A stretch of 64,000 nucleotides of DNA from Advenella faeciporci. GTDB taxonomy: Bacteria; Pseudomonadota; Gammaproteobacteria; Burkholderiales; Burkholderiaceae_B. The notes under the pieces are model-generated. The model saw only the letters and a program-made list of their open reading frames with translations, was not told the DNA's origin and made no database searches. The translations under genes were made by a program, and so were the position numbers. Shown one piece after another: positions 49,405-58,656 of this stretch. How positions within the stretch are numbered: position 1 is the first letter of the stretch; the number at the start of each line of letters is the position of its first letter. The stretch lies in contig NZ_BMYS01000001.1 in the NCBI RefSeq assembly GCF_014652395.1, positions 124,001 to 188,000 of the forward strand. Reading direction: 5' to 3'.

Positions 49405-50571
49405 ATGACACAAAACCTTGATCCCCTTCTTATTAAAAACCGCAAGCTGCTTCCTATCGTTCAAGGTGGCATGGGCGTTGGCATTTCAGCCAACAAACTG
49501 GCAAGTGCAGTAGCCCGCGAAAATGCCATTGGCACCATTGCCAGCATCGATTTACGTCATCTGCACCCCGATCTTTTGGCAAAATCAAAAGAAATTCCGG
49601 TGCAAGAAAACTACGACATCCTCAATCGTATTGCGCTTGATCGCGAAATCAAGGCTGCCAAGGCCCAAACCAATGGCCAGGGCATGATTGCGGTGAATGT
49701 CATGAAAGCGGTATCCGACTACTCTGCCCTTATTACCCAAGCCTGCGAATCAGGCGCCGACGCCATCGTCATGGGTGCTGGTCTTCCACTTGAATTACCC
49801 GATCTGGCTGCCGATCACCCCGATGTAGCCCTGTTTCCAATCCTGTCAGAATCGCGCGGCATCAATATTGTTCTTAAGCGCTGGATGAAAAAAAACCGTC
49901 TGCCCGATGCCATCATTATCGAGCATCCCAATCATGCCGGCGGCCACTTGGGCTCTCCCAGCATGACAGACCTCAACAATGACCGTTTCAGCTTCAGGCG
50001 GGTTCTTGAAGAAACCTCACAGGTTTTCAAACAACTGGGGCTTGAAAACGAAAAAATTCCACTTATTCTTGCCGGCGGTATGGCCAACTTCAAGAAAATC
50101 CAGACTGCCCTTAAAGACTGGGGTGCCAGCGCTGTTCAAATTGGTACTGCTTTTGCCGTTACCCAGGAAGGCGATGCCCATATCAACTTCAAGAAAACGC
50201 TTTCCGAAGCCAAGGAAGAAGATATTGTTGAATTCATGTCTGTCGCAGGCCTGCCTGCCCGTGGCATTCTGACCCCTTTCCTGAAAAAATACCTGAACAA
50301 CGAACAAAAGCTGCAGGCCAATGCCAAAGCCGATCCTCGCCGTTGTGTACAAAGCATGAACTGTCTTAGCGTATGCGGGCTGCGCGATGGTATCAGCAAA
50401 ATTGGCCAGTTCTGCATCGATCAACGTCTTTCCGATGCCTTCAACGGCGATGTCCGCAAAGGCCTGTTTTTTCGCAGCAAAGATCCACTACCCTTTGGCG
50501 ACCAGATCCGTACCGTTTATGAAACCATTCAATATTTCCTGACCGGACAAAAGCCTGTCATGCCAGGCTAA
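49405..50571 (+). CDS. Nitronate monooxygenase/2-nitropropane dioxygenase-like FMN protein
   Basis: 388 residues. FMN barrel motifs: LPIVQGGMGVGISANKLASA, MIAVNVMKAVSDYSALITQA, IIEHPNHAGGHLGSP and IPLILAGGMANFKKI with WGASAVQIGTAFAVTQE. The C-terminal tail has RRCVQSMNCLSVCGLRDG, a Cys cluster not found in the basic NMO and typical of a larger proteobacterial subgroup, perhaps for FeS or zinc. The reaction of that subgroup is not firmly known. Shine-Dalgarno is weak. A terminator follows. Confidence 0.88.
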   Translation: MTQNLDPLLIKNRKLLPIVQGGMGVGISANKLASAVARENAIGTIASIDLRHLHPDLLAKSKEIPVQENYDILNRIALDREIKAAKAQTNGQGMIAVNVMKAVSDYSALITQACESGADAIVMGAGLPLELPDLAADHPDVALFPILSESRGINIVLKRWMKKNRLPDAIIIEHPNHAGGHLGSPSMTDLNNDRFSFRRVLEETSQVFKQLGLENEKIPLILAGGMANFKKIQTALKDWGASAVQIGTAFAVTQEGDAHINFKKTLSEAKEEDIVEFMSVAGLPARGILTPFLKKYLNNEQKLQANAKADPRRCVQSMNCLSVCGLRDGISKIGQFCIDQRLSDAFNGDVRKGLFFRSKDPLPFGDQIRTVYETIQYFLTGQKPVMPG

Positions 50572-50627
50572 ACCAGTTTATCTAACCGGCACAGACCGGC
50601 CCTTCCTTCCTCAGTGTTCAAAATTCA

Positions 50628-50654
50628 GGCCGGTTTTTAACCGGTCTTTTTTTA
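50628..50654 (+). terminator. Terminator of the NMO-family gene
   Basis: GGCCGGTT and AACCGGTC around a TTT loop, then seven to eight T. Confidence 0.85.
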
Positions 50655-50706
50655 TGTGAAAAGGAAAGATTATGTAAAAAGGAAAGAGTATCTTGACAGG
50701 ACTCAA

Positions 50707-52461
50707 TTAAACCTCAAGTATCCCCAGATCAATATATTCGGCATGATTAAGTGCCGTGGCAATTTTGCTTCTTAAGGCATTGGTATGGGAAGTGCGCACT
50801 ATTTTCTTTACATCGAGCAATTGCTGCGGATGCATGGAAAACTCGGTAAGGCCCAAGCCCAGCAACAACCGCGTGTAACGGGATTCACCCGCCATTTCAC
50901 CACACACCGCCACTTCTTTGCCGGCGCGCTCTCCGGCCTGGATGGTTTGGGAAATCAAACGCAAAACAGCCGGATGCATGGGATCATACAAGTCTGAAAC
51001 TTCGTTATCGACCCGATCAATAGCCAGCGTATACTGGATAAGGTCATTGGTGCCGATAGAAACAAAATCAAGATGTTTCAGGAACGGCTCAATGGCAATC
51101 GCGATGGCCGGTATTTCAACCATGGCGCCCAATTCAATATTATCGGCGTACGCGTGACCTTCTTCAGCCAACTGGTTTTTGGCAAACTCTATGGCCTGCT
51201 TGACAGAATGCAACTCGTGCATATGAGACAGCATGGGGATCAGGATCCTTAATTTCCCATGCACCGAGGCCCTAAGCAAGGCTCTTAACTGTGTCTGGAA
51301 CATTTCGGGACGGGACAGGCAATACCTGATTGCCCGTAAACCCAAGGCCGGATTGGCGGCAACCGTGGCTTCACCATCCAGGGTTTTGTCTGAGCCGATA
51401 TCCAGGGTGCGAATCGTAACGGGCTTGCCCTGCATGGTTTTCAGGACATACGAATACGCTTCGTATTGCTCTTCTTCATCAGGCAAGGTTTCCCGCCCCA
51501 TGAACAGGAATTCGCTACGAAACAGGCCAATGCCATCAGCCCCCAAGTGCATGACCTCATCGGCCTCGTGTGGCAGCTCTATATTCGCTTCAAGTTTGAT
51601 CTTTTTACCGTCAAGGGTAATGGCCGGTTCATCCTTATGAATAATCAGCTCGGCACGTTCCCGTATATACGCATCCTGCTTCTGCTGGTATTCGGACAGA
51701 ATGAGCGGAGACGGATTGACAATGACAAGACCGGCCTCACCATCGACAATCAACATGTCTTTGTCACGAACCAGACTGCGAATATTACCCATGCCGACCA
51801 CGGCCGGGACATTCATGCTGCGGGCAACAATGGCGGTGTGCGAGGTTGCGCCACCCAGATCGGTGACGAAAGCGGCAAAACGGGCGCCGCGCAATTTAAT
51901 CATGTCTGCGGGAGAAATATCATGAGCCACAACAATGGATGAATTAATATCCAGATCTGGTGACATATCGGGCAACAGGGACGAGCCCATGCCTGACAAC
52001 ACCCGCAGCACCCTTTCAATAACCTGATTCACATCGGCGGCACGCTCACGAATATATTCATCTTCCATGAGCGAGAATTGATCAGCCAGCAATTGCCCCT
52101 GGGTACTTAACGCCCATTCGGCATTATATTGGCGACTGGCAATGATTTCCCGGGTTTGTTCTGACAGCATGGGATCGGAAACCAGCAAGCTGTGAACGTT
52201 TAGCAAAGGGGTCAGTTCTTTGGGTGCATCGGCCGGCAAGTTTTTGATAATATGCTGCAGGTCGTTGTAAACCGTTTCAAGCGCAGCATCAAGGCGGGCA
52301 CATTCCTGCGGGATATCTTCGGTGGCAATGCGATAGTGAGCGACCTCCAGGGTGGCTGCACCCATAATAATCGCACGACCAATTGCAAACCCTCGGGCCA
52401 CACCCTTGCCACGCATGAGCATCACAGCGGTTGAAGGGGGGATATCCTTTGACTCTCTCAT
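50707..52461 (-). CDS. ptsI: PTS enzyme I
   Basis: 584 residues from ATG 52461. The phospho-histidine is His208 (DLGGATSHTAIVARSMNVPA). The PEP-binding barrel shows GIGLFRSEFLFMGRETLPDE, IRTLDIGSDK, IPMLSHMHEL and FVSIGTNDLIQYTLAIDR with the catalytic Cys in VAVCGEMAG. With HPr and the EIIA-Man next door, it forms an incomplete PTS without a visible EIIB/EIIC, as is usual in betaproteobacteria, so it is probably regulatory. Confidence 0.95.
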   Translation of the reverse strand: MRESKDIPPSTAVMLMRGKGVARGFAIGRAIIMGAATLEVAHYRIATEDIPQECARLDAALETVYNDLQHIIKNLPADAPKELTPLLNVHSLLVSDPMLSEQTREIIASRQYNAEWALSTQGQLLADQFSLMEDEYIRERAADVNQVIERVLRVLSGMGSSLLPDMSPDLDINSSIVVAHDISPADMIKLRGARFAAFVTDLGGATSHTAIVARSMNVPAVVGMGNIRSLVRDKDMLIVDGEAGLVIVNPSPLILSEYQQKQDAYIRERAELIIHKDEPAITLDGKKIKLEANIELPHEADEVMHLGADGIGLFRSEFLFMGRETLPDEEEQYEAYSYVLKTMQGKPVTIRTLDIGSDKTLDGEATVAANPALGLRAIRYCLSRPEMFQTQLRALLRASVHGKLRILIPMLSHMHELHSVKQAIEFAKNQLAEEGHAYADNIELGAMVEIPAIAIAIEPFLKHLDFVSIGTNDLIQYTLAIDRVDNEVSDLYDPMHPAVLRLISQTIQAGERAGKEVAVCGEMAGESRYTRLLLGLGLTEFSMHPQQLLDVKKIVRTSHTNALRSKIATALNHAEYIDLGILEV

Positions 52462-52482
52462 ATGCAGGCCCAATTTTTATGT

Positions 52483-52752
52483 TTACTCTGGCTCACCAAA
52501 TTTACTATTAAACAGGGCCTCAAGTTGTTGCAATGCTTCTGGAGCATCATCACCCATTGCCTCTAGTGTAACGGGCGTGCCCTTGCCTGCCGCCAGCATC
52601 ATGACACCCATAATGCTTTTTGCATTGACCCGTTGCGTCGCACGACTGATAAATATTTCACTGCTAAAGGAACTTGCCAACTGCGTTAATTTTGCGGCAG
52701 CCCTGGCATGCAATCCCAATTTATTGCTAATAATAATCTCTACTGAAGCCAT
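52483..52752 (-). CDS. ptsH: HPr phosphocarrier protein
   Basis: 89 residues: MASVEIIISNKLGLHARAAA with active His15, and AKSIMGVMML with Ser46, the site of HPr kinase. ptsI follows 21 bases on. Takes phosphate from enzyme I and passes it to the EIIA upstream. Confidence 0.95.
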   Translation of the reverse strand: MASVEIIISNKLGLHARAAAKLTQLASSFSSEIFISRATQRVNAKSIMGVMMLAAGKGTPVTLEAMGDDAPEALQQLEALFNSKFGEPE

Positions 52753-52781
52753 AACTCATCTTATACGTTAATAACCGAAAT

Positions 52782-53195
52782 TTATTGATCCTTGGCAAGA
52801 TCAATGCATTTCATGCCTTTTTTACCCCCCTCGAAAACCGATTCACATAATTCTTCCAGGGGTTTGTCACGGTAACGAATGGCATTCAGGATCATGCAGG
52901 CATTGGTACCTGAAAGAATATGCGCCTGAATACCGGATTTTTGTAAAATCTGCACCGCCCTAGCTCCAATATTGGCGGGTGTTGCACCACCTAAATCTGC
53001 CAATACCAGCACCGCATTGTTTTTGTCGGCCAGGCTTCTTAACTGCCCGGTGATTTCTGCAACCTTTTGCTCAGGATCCACATCAGGCTCTATATCAAAG
53101 AACACAAAGTTTTCCAGATTGCCATAGACATGGGTTGCACAATCGTGCAAGGCAGATGCCAAGGGAACATGAGCAATTATTGCTATCGCAGTCAT
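52782..53195 (-). CDS. PTS EIIA, mannose/fructose type
   Basis: 137 residues: MTAIAIIAHVPLASALHDCA with the phosphorylated His9, VLVLADLGGATPANIGARAV, and ILSGTNACMILNAIRYRD. Stand-alone IIA-Man proteins in beta- and alphaproteobacteria serve regulatory roles. It lies 9 bases after gshB and 29 before ptsH on the same strand. Confidence 0.93.
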   Translation of the reverse strand: MTAIAIIAHVPLASALHDCATHVYGNLENFVFFDIEPDVDPEQKVAEITGQLRSLADKNNAVLVLADLGGATPANIGARAVQILQKSGIQAHILSGTNACMILNAIRYRDKPLEELCESVFEGGKKGMKCIDLAKDQ

Positions 53196-53204
53196 AAAGC
53201 AACC

Positions 53205-54167
53205 TTAGGCTGATAAAACCGCTTTTTCAAGCGCTTGGGCAAAGTGATCCGCCACATCAAAACCGGTTTGTTCGGTAATTTCAACAAAGCAGGTTGGACT
53301 GGTTACATTGATTTCGGTTACATAATCACCAATGACGTCCAATCCCACCAGCAACAGGCCCCTTTGCCTTAAGACAGGCGCAATGGCTTGTGCAATGTGC
53401 AGGTCGCGATCAGTAAGTTTTTGCGCGACACCACGCCCGCCTGCCGCCAGGTTACCCCTGGTTTCGCCAGCTAGCGGAATACGTGCAAGCGCATAAGGAA
53501 CCGGTGCGCCATCAATAAGCAGAATGCGCTTGTCGCCATTGGTAATTTCAGGAATGAAGCGCTGCGCCATAATGGTTCTATTCCCTTCCTGGGTCAGCAA
53601 TTCGAGAATTGCGTTTAGATTGGCCTCATTCTGGAGCACCCGAAAAACACCGCTGCCACCCATGCCGTCTAGTGGCTTGACAACAATATCCTGGTGTTGG
53701 GCGTGAAACTGCCTGATTCGTGCCATATCACGGGTTACCAGGGTAGGCGCGGTAAATTCTGAAAACTCGGTAATCGACAATTTTTCAGGATGGTTACGGA
53801 TGGCCGCCCCTGAATTGAATACTTTAGCCCCTTGCTGCCCGGCATATTCCAGCAGGTGGGTTGAATAAACGTACTCCATGTCAAATGGAGGGTCTTTGCG
53901 CATAATGGTTGCATCAAAATGCACCAATGGGAATTCATTGCCTTCAGAGGTATAGGCCCACCAGGCATTACTATGCAAATTGGCATTCTCTTCAATTTGT
54001 ATGGAACGTGAGCGGACAAAAACCCGACCGGTTTCAATAAACAGGTCACCCTGATGGGCAACACTGATGGAATGGCCGCGTTTTATCAAGGCACGCATCA
54101 TGGCGACCGATGTGTCTTTATATGCTTTTAACAAGGGCAATGGGTCTATGATGAATAATACGTGCAT
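53205..54167 (-). CDS. gshB: Glutathione synthetase
   Basis: 320 residues of the prokaryotic ATP-grasp type. MHVLFIIDPLPLLKAYKDTS at the start, MRKDPPFDMEYVYSTHLLEY, VVKPLDGMGGSGVFRV and GLDVIGDYVTEINVTSPTCF near the end. Joins glycine to gamma-glutamylcysteine. First gene of gshB-EIIA-ptsH-ptsI, an order common in betaproteobacteria. GGAAG lies 8 bases before the ATG. A weak hairpin at 54189-54208 separates it from infC. Confidence 0.96.
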   Translation of the reverse strand: MHVLFIIDPLPLLKAYKDTSVAMMRALIKRGHSISVAHQGDLFIETGRVFVRSRSIQIEENANLHSNAWWAYTSEGNEFPLVHFDATIMRKDPPFDMEYVYSTHLLEYAGQQGAKVFNSGAAIRNHPEKLSITEFSEFTAPTLVTRDMARIRQFHAQHQDIVVKPLDGMGGSGVFRVLQNEANLNAILELLTQEGNRTIMAQRFIPEITNGDKRILLIDGAPVPYALARIPLAGETRGNLAAGGRGVAQKLTDRDLHIAQAIAPVLRQRGLLLVGLDVIGDYVTEINVTSPTCFVEITEQTGFDVADHFAQALEKAVLSA

Positions 54168-54239
54168 TGCTATACTTCCAAAGAAACTCCCGCCGGTTAA
54201 AGCGGGATATATTGAGTCATAAAAACTGAATGGTCAGGT

Positions 54240-54779
54240 TTATTCAGCCTTGCCGCCCACGGCTTTTTTACGTGGAGCAAGCACCATTACCATTTGACGT
54301 CCTTCGAGCTTGGGCATGGCCTCAACCTGGACCGTATCGCCCAGATCTTCCCGAATTCGTTCTAACACGCGCATACCCAGTTCCTGGTGTGCCATTTCAC
54401 GTCCACGGAAACGAAGCGTTACCTTGGCTTTGTCGCCATCATCGATAAAACGACGCAGGTTACGAAGCTTGACCTGATAGTCACCTTCATCGGTGGCAGG
54501 ACGGAACTTGACTTCCTTGACCTGAATCACTTTTTGCTTGGCCTTGGCTTCTTGCTGTCGCTTTTGCTCCTGGTATTTAAATTTGCCGTAATCCATCAAA
54601 CGGCAAACAGGAGGCGACGCATTAGGCGCGATCTCGACGAGATCGACATCTGCCTGCTCAGCCATGCGAATGGCTTCAAGTGTTTTCACAACGCCTAACT
54701 GCTCACCTTCGAGGCCAATCAGACGAACTTCAGGAATGCGTATTTCAGCATTTATGCGATGGGATTTTTCGGTTGCGAT
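54240..54779 (-). CDS. infC: Translation initiation factor IF-3, ATC start
   Basis: 179 residues when started at ATC 54779. Reading [20 protein letters not shown], this gives the normal IF-3 N-terminus, and AAGGAG lies 8 bases before. An ATG frame from 54689 would lose 30 residues. [20 protein letters not shown] and [20 protein letters not shown] are conserved; [20 protein letters not shown] begins the C-domain. Rare start codons are typical of infC and let IF-3 limit its own translation. It follows thrS by 28 bases, but rpmI-rplT are about 10 kb away. Confidence 0.95.
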   Translation of the reverse strand: MATEKSHRINAEIRIPEVRLIGLEGEQLGVVKTLEAIRMAEQADVDLVEIAPNASPPVCRLMDYGKFKYQEQKRQQEAKAKQKVIQVKEVKFRPATDEGDYQVKLRNLRRFIDDGDKAKVTLRFRGREMAHQELGMRVLERIREDLGDTVQVEAMPKLEGRQMVMVLAPRKKAVGGKAE

Positions 54780-54807
54780 GTTAACAACTCCTTAAAAAGA
54801 TAATAAA

Positions 54808-56742
54808 TTACGCCTTGACATCTTGACGTAAAGCCACGTCAGTGCGAAGACGCGCGACGAAATCATCGACAGATAGTACACCCAAATCAAGGTTGCCGCG
54901 ACCACGGACGGCCACAGCGCCATTTTCCTGCTCTTTTTCGCCAACAACCAGGATATAAGGTACTTTCTGCATACTGTTTTCCCTGATTTTACGAGTGATT
55001 TTCTCATTTCGCAAATCGGCGGAAGCACGGAAACCTTCCTTGCCCAGGATACCCACGACTTTGTTGGCATAGTCGGAAAATACCTCTGATATGGGACATA
55101 CCACCACTTGTTCAGGGGCCAGCCATGGTGGCAAGGCACCTGCATAGTTTTCAATCAACATACCAATGAAGCGCTCAAGGGAGCCCAGAATGGCCCGGTG
55201 CACCATCACTGGCGCACGACGCTGATCGGAGGCATCAACATATTCAGCCCCCAAACGTACCGGCATGGAAAAGTCAACCTGAACGGTGCCACACTGCCAA
55301 TGACGTCCAATGGCATCTTTCAGGGTATATTCAATTTTAGGACCATAAAAAGCCCCTTCTCCGGGAGAAATTTCAAACTCGCAACCGGAGCGGCGCAGGC
55401 TTTCCATGAGTGCTTCTTCAGCCTTGTCCCAAATGGCATCATCACCAATGCGCTTTTCAGGACGGGTAGCCACTTTATACAGCACATCGGTAAAGCCAAA
55501 GTCACGATAAACCTTTTGCAACAGGGCCGTAAAGTTCGTGCATTCATCTTGCAGCTGGTCTTCGGTACAGAAAATGTGACCGTCATCCTGGGTAAAACCA
55601 CGCACACGCATCATGCCATGCAACGAACCTGAAGGCTCGTTACGGTGACACTGGCCAAACTCACCATAGCGAATGGGCAGTTCACGATATGAATGCAAAC
55701 CCGAATTATAAATTTGGACATGACCGGGACAGTTCATTGGTTTAAGCCCATAAACCCGATTTTCGGATTCAGTGGTGAACATGTTTTCTTTATAGTTATC
55801 CCAGTGTCCGGTTTTTTTCCACAGGGACAAATCCAGAATTTGAGGCGCCTTGACTTCCTGGTAGCCGTTATCAATGTAGACATTGCGCATGTACTGCTCT
55901 ACCTGCTGCCAGATCCTCCAGCCTTTGGGGTGCCAGAACACCAGGCCCGGACCCTCATCCTGAAAATGAAACAGATCCAGCTCTTTGCCCAACTTGCGGT
56001 GATCCCGTTTTTCGGCCTCTTCAAGCATATTCAAATACTGGGCCTGCTCTTCTTTGGTGGCCCAGGCAGTGCCATAAATACGCTGGAGCATTTCATTATT
56101 GCTATTGCCACGCCAATAAGCACCCGCCACCTTCATCAGCTTGAAAACTTTCAGCTTGCCGGTTGAGGGCACGTGTGGGCCGCGACACAAATCGATGAAA
56201 TCACCTTCACGATACAGGCTGATGGGCTCATTGGACGGAATGGAGGCGATGATTTCAGCCTTGTAGTGCTCGCCCTGTTCTTTGAAAAAAGCAACCGCAT
56301 CGTCACGCAGCCACTCTTCACGTGTAACAACCTCATCTTTTTTGGCCAGTTCCTGCATTTTCTTTTCAATTTTCTGCAGGTCTTCGGGCGTAAAAGCACG
56401 CTTGTAAGAAAAATCGTAGTAAAACCCGTTATCGATCACGGGGCCAATGGTAACCTGTGCATCGGGGAATAGCGATTTTACGGCATAGGCCAGCAAATGG
56501 GCGGTAGAATGACGGATAAGGTCCAGGCCTTCGGGATCTTTGGCGGTGACGATGGACAATTGTGCATCTTGTGCAATGACAAAACTAGTATCCACCAACC
56601 TGGCTTGTTCAGACCCTACAGCCACTTTGCCCGCCAGGGCAGCCTTACCCAGGCTGGGCGCGATAGTTGCAGCTACTTCACCTACACTGACAGGGTCGGT
56701 GAATTGGCGCTGGGAACCATCTGGTAAAGTAATCTGAATCAT
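54808..56742 (-). CDS. thrS: Threonyl-tRNA synthetase
   Basis: 644 residues with TGS domain ([20 protein letters not shown]), editing domain ([20 protein letters not shown], a zinc-site-like HxxxH), catalytic core ([60 protein letters not shown]) and anticodon-binding C-terminus. AGGG precedes the ATG. The 5' leader holds a Thr-rich peptide and a terminator that could form a Thr-responsive attenuator. Co-transcribed with infC. Confidence 0.97.
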   Translation of the reverse strand: MIQITLPDGSQRQFTDPVSVGEVAATIAPSLGKAALAGKVAVGSEQARLVDTSFVIAQDAQLSIVTAKDPEGLDLIRHSTAHLLAYAVKSLFPDAQVTIGPVIDNGFYYDFSYKRAFTPEDLQKIEKKMQELAKKDEVVTREEWLRDDAVAFFKEQGEHYKAEIIASIPSNEPISLYREGDFIDLCRGPHVPSTGKLKVFKLMKVAGAYWRGNSNNEMLQRIYGTAWATKEEQAQYLNMLEEAEKRDHRKLGKELDLFHFQDEGPGLVFWHPKGWRIWQQVEQYMRNVYIDNGYQEVKAPQILDLSLWKKTGHWDNYKENMFTTESENRVYGLKPMNCPGHVQIYNSGLHSYRELPIRYGEFGQCHRNEPSGSLHGMMRVRGFTQDDGHIFCTEDQLQDECTNFTALLQKVYRDFGFTDVLYKVATRPEKRIGDDAIWDKAEEALMESLRRSGCEFEISPGEGAFYGPKIEYTLKDAIGRHWQCGTVQVDFSMPVRLGAEYVDASDQRRAPVMVHRAILGSLERFIGMLIENYAGALPPWLAPEQVVVCPISEVFSDYANKVVGILGKEGFRASADLRNEKITRKIRENSMQKVPYILVVGEKEQENGAVAVRGRGNLDLGVLSVDDFVARLRTDVALRQDVKA

Positions 56743-56757
56743 TTAAAATGCCCTAAT

Positions 56758-56847
56758 AAAAAATAAAAACGCGACTAGTGTTTAGTCGCGCTATGGATGA
56801 GACTGCAAGAAAAATTCATAATATAAAACTCTCACGATCGCGACTAG
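56758..56847 (-). promoter_or_regulatory. Candidate thrS attenuator: terminator hairpin and competing antiterminator strand
   Basis: In minus-strand RNA the order is: CTAGTCGCG (56847-56839), CGCGACTA (56790-56783), loop AACAC, TAGTCGCG (56777-56770), then TTTTTATTTTTT. The second and third arms make a terminator of 8 perfect pairs just before the thrS Shine-Dalgarno. The first arm has the same sequence as the third, so it can pair with the second and prevent the terminator. The first arm overlaps the stop codon of the Thr-rich leader peptide, so a ribosome that finishes the peptide would hide it. Confidence 0.85.
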
Positions 56848-56894
56848 AAATTTTGGGTTTCTGTTCTCGTAGTTCGTGCAGTTAAGGATCTCAT
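56844..56894 (-). CDS. Threonine-rich leader peptide of thrS (16 codons)
   Basis: MRSLTARTTRTETQNF and TAG. Five of 16 codons are Thr (ACT, ACT, ACG, ACA, ACC), four of them within six codons, so a shortage of charged tRNA-Thr would stall the ribosome around codons 5-13. The stop lies inside the antiterminator strand. The start has only a weak GAGA upstream. No protein function is expected; its translation is the signal. Confidence 0.78.
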   Translation of the reverse strand: MRSLTARTTRTETQNF

Positions 56895-57191
56895 TTATTT
56901 CAGTCTCTACCAAATACAATAATTAATTGATTCTAACATTTTCTGTGTTTTGGCATATTAAAAGCCGTGTTTGCATGGAAAAAACATCATCAAATGTTGT
57001 AAAACAGACCAAACTTGCATTATTTTCAACACTTCCTGTTATCAATGCCCTTGCAAGACGTAAGCAATTATTGAATTTACCCATGCATCAAGACTGGTTA
57101 CAAAATAGCGCAACTGACAAAACTGCTAAACCACTCCACCATTAATCTGGGTTACAATTTAACCCATTGTTTATTCTCAATATTTAGACTC

Positions 57192-57731
57192 ATGCAACCA
57201 TTCAAATCCATTCACCTTGGTTTCGCTCTTGCTTTTTTTTGCCTGTTAAGTGCCTGTTCAAGCCTAAACACGGGTAATAACGGAATGAGTCACCTTCAAA
57301 TTACGCAAGATACCCGTGGCGTTGCACTCACCTCTCGCGACAGCGATTTATTTATGCCCGGCTCAGCCGCCCTTTCCTCCAATGCGCCCCCCTATCTGAA
57401 CAAAGTGGCTGAATTACTTAAAGAGCGCCCCCATCGCAAAGTACTGATTGACAGCATTTCTGAAAATACCGGCTCAAGCGAACTGAATCAGGAGCTGCAG
57501 GAGGTGCGCTCATTAACACTCATGAAAGCCCTGACCGACCGTGGTATTGACAAAAATCGGCTGGCCTACACCCAACCTAATGCCTATGGCAGCCAAACAG
57601 GCAATAATACTGGCAATCAATATAAAACCAAAATCATTATTCTGGGTGAAAGCACCAGTGAAATGAATGTAAGTGCCATTGAGCGTTTCTTTGATGGCCT
57701 TTACAAATTCGGCAATAATATTTTCAATTAG
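57192..57731 (+). CDS. OmpA-like lipoprotein
   Basis: 179 residues. Lipobox LSAC with Cys22. The mature part is a short OmpA/MotB-like fold: DSDLFMPGSAALSSNAPPYL, LKERPHRKVLIDSISENTGS, and NQELQEVRSLTLMKALTDRG in place of the peptidoglycan-binding NxxLSxxRA motif, which is degenerate. It may still anchor the outer membrane to the wall, weakly. A GGGTTA/TAACCC inverted repeat lies at 57149-57165 in its promoter region. The next gene follows 53 bases on. Confidence 0.82.
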   Translation: MQPFKSIHLGFALAFFCLLSACSSLNTGNNGMSHLQITQDTRGVALTSRDSDLFMPGSAALSSNAPPYLNKVAELLKERPHRKVLIDSISENTGSSELNQELQEVRSLTLMKALTDRGIDKNRLAYTQPNAYGSQTGNNTGNQYKTKIIILGESTSEMNVSAIERFFDGLYKFGNNIFN

Positions 57732-57784
57732 TCAGGCCAGGTCCGAACCCCCCATCAACTTATTTAAATCTTCACTTTTCAAGC

Positions 57785-58567
57785 ATGGCTAAACCAATTA
57801 TTTCAAATACCATTCTGGCTATTGTGGCAACAGGCGTCCTGTTTTTCATTGGAAAATCTGTTTATGACGTTTTTACCCGCCCCCCCGTCAAGGGCGTTGA
57901 AAACAGCCTGATGCAAGACAACGGCACCCAGTCCGGAACTACCGTCTCGGGCACCATCCAGCTACCCGATGAATCCCAACTGGCGCCAACAGAAACCCCG
58001 GCTGTCTTGCCCACTGAATCCGGCAAGGATCCTTTAAAGCAAAACCAACCGGCAGAATCCAAACAACAGGAGTCTACTGTTAACGTTATTGCCCCAGCAC
58101 CACAAATACCCGCCATCGCTACGCAGCCAGTTACCGAACCCGAATCGGCTCCCGAAGCCCCTGACGAACCCCACGCACTTAAAATCAATCCGGACCTCAA
58201 ACAGGCCATCCCACCCGTACCACTGGCTCCCCCCAGTCCTTTTCCCACACCTGTTGCACCAGCCTCCAATCAGCAGCTGTTTGAAGCCACTGACAGCCCG
58301 AACAGCAATACACCAGGTGATGCTACCATTAACAACAGTTTCCCCGCGCCGCAGACCAATTTTCCGGCACCGGGCGCAGCACCGGCAATCAACCCCGATC
58401 CACCTCCTTTCGAGACCGGAGAGGGCTCACCCTTTAGCAACTTTCCTGCCCCCATTAATAGCGGCAATACCAATTCAGGCAATATCAATACAACCAGCCC
58501 CGAATTAGAACAACTGCAAAACCTTCGGCAGCAAAAAGAACGCCTTCGCAACGACCTGGGTTTTTAA
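57785..58567 (+). CDS. Membrane-anchored Pro/Asn/Ser-rich protein of unknown function
   Basis: 260 residues. One N-terminal membrane helix (ISNTILAIVATGVLFFIGKS), then about 210 low-complexity residues rich in Pro, Asn, Ser and Thr (APAPQIPAIATQPVTEPESA, PPVPLAPPSPFPTPVAPASN), and a short C-terminal helix LEQLQNLRQQKERLRNDLG. It looks like a periplasmic spacer with a small coiled coil at the tip. I know no family. Follows the OmpA-like lipoprotein gene and shares a terminator with lon. Confidence 0.65.
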   Translation: MAKPIISNTILAIVATGVLFFIGKSVYDVFTRPPVKGVENSLMQDNGTQSGTTVSGTIQLPDESQLAPTETPAVLPTESGKDPLKQNQPAESKQQESTVNVIAPAPQIPAIATQPVTEPESAPEAPDEPHALKINPDLKQAIPPVPLAPPSPFPTPVAPASNQQLFEATDSPNSNTPGDATINNSFPAPQTNFPAPGAAPAINPDPPPFETGEGSPFSNFPAPINSGNTNSGNINTTSPELEQLQNLRQQKERLRNDLGF

Positions 58568-58589
58568 ATCCTCAAAATTGCAGGCAATA

Positions 58590-58617
58590 AAAAATCCAGA
58601 TGAAAATCTGGATTTTT
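58590..58617. terminator. Bidirectional terminator
   Basis: AAATCCAGAT, loop GAAA, ATCTGGATTT, flanked by A and T runs, between the Pro-rich protein gene (plus) and lon (minus). Confidence 0.9.
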
Positions 58618-58656
58618 TATTTCTAGTTAACATTCAAGCTTGAATATTTCAATGTT

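Noticed and set aside
56975-57145. A 56-codon plus-strand frame between thrS and the OmpA-like gene
   Set aside because: No Shine-Dalgarno and no recognisable motif; it is too short to support.
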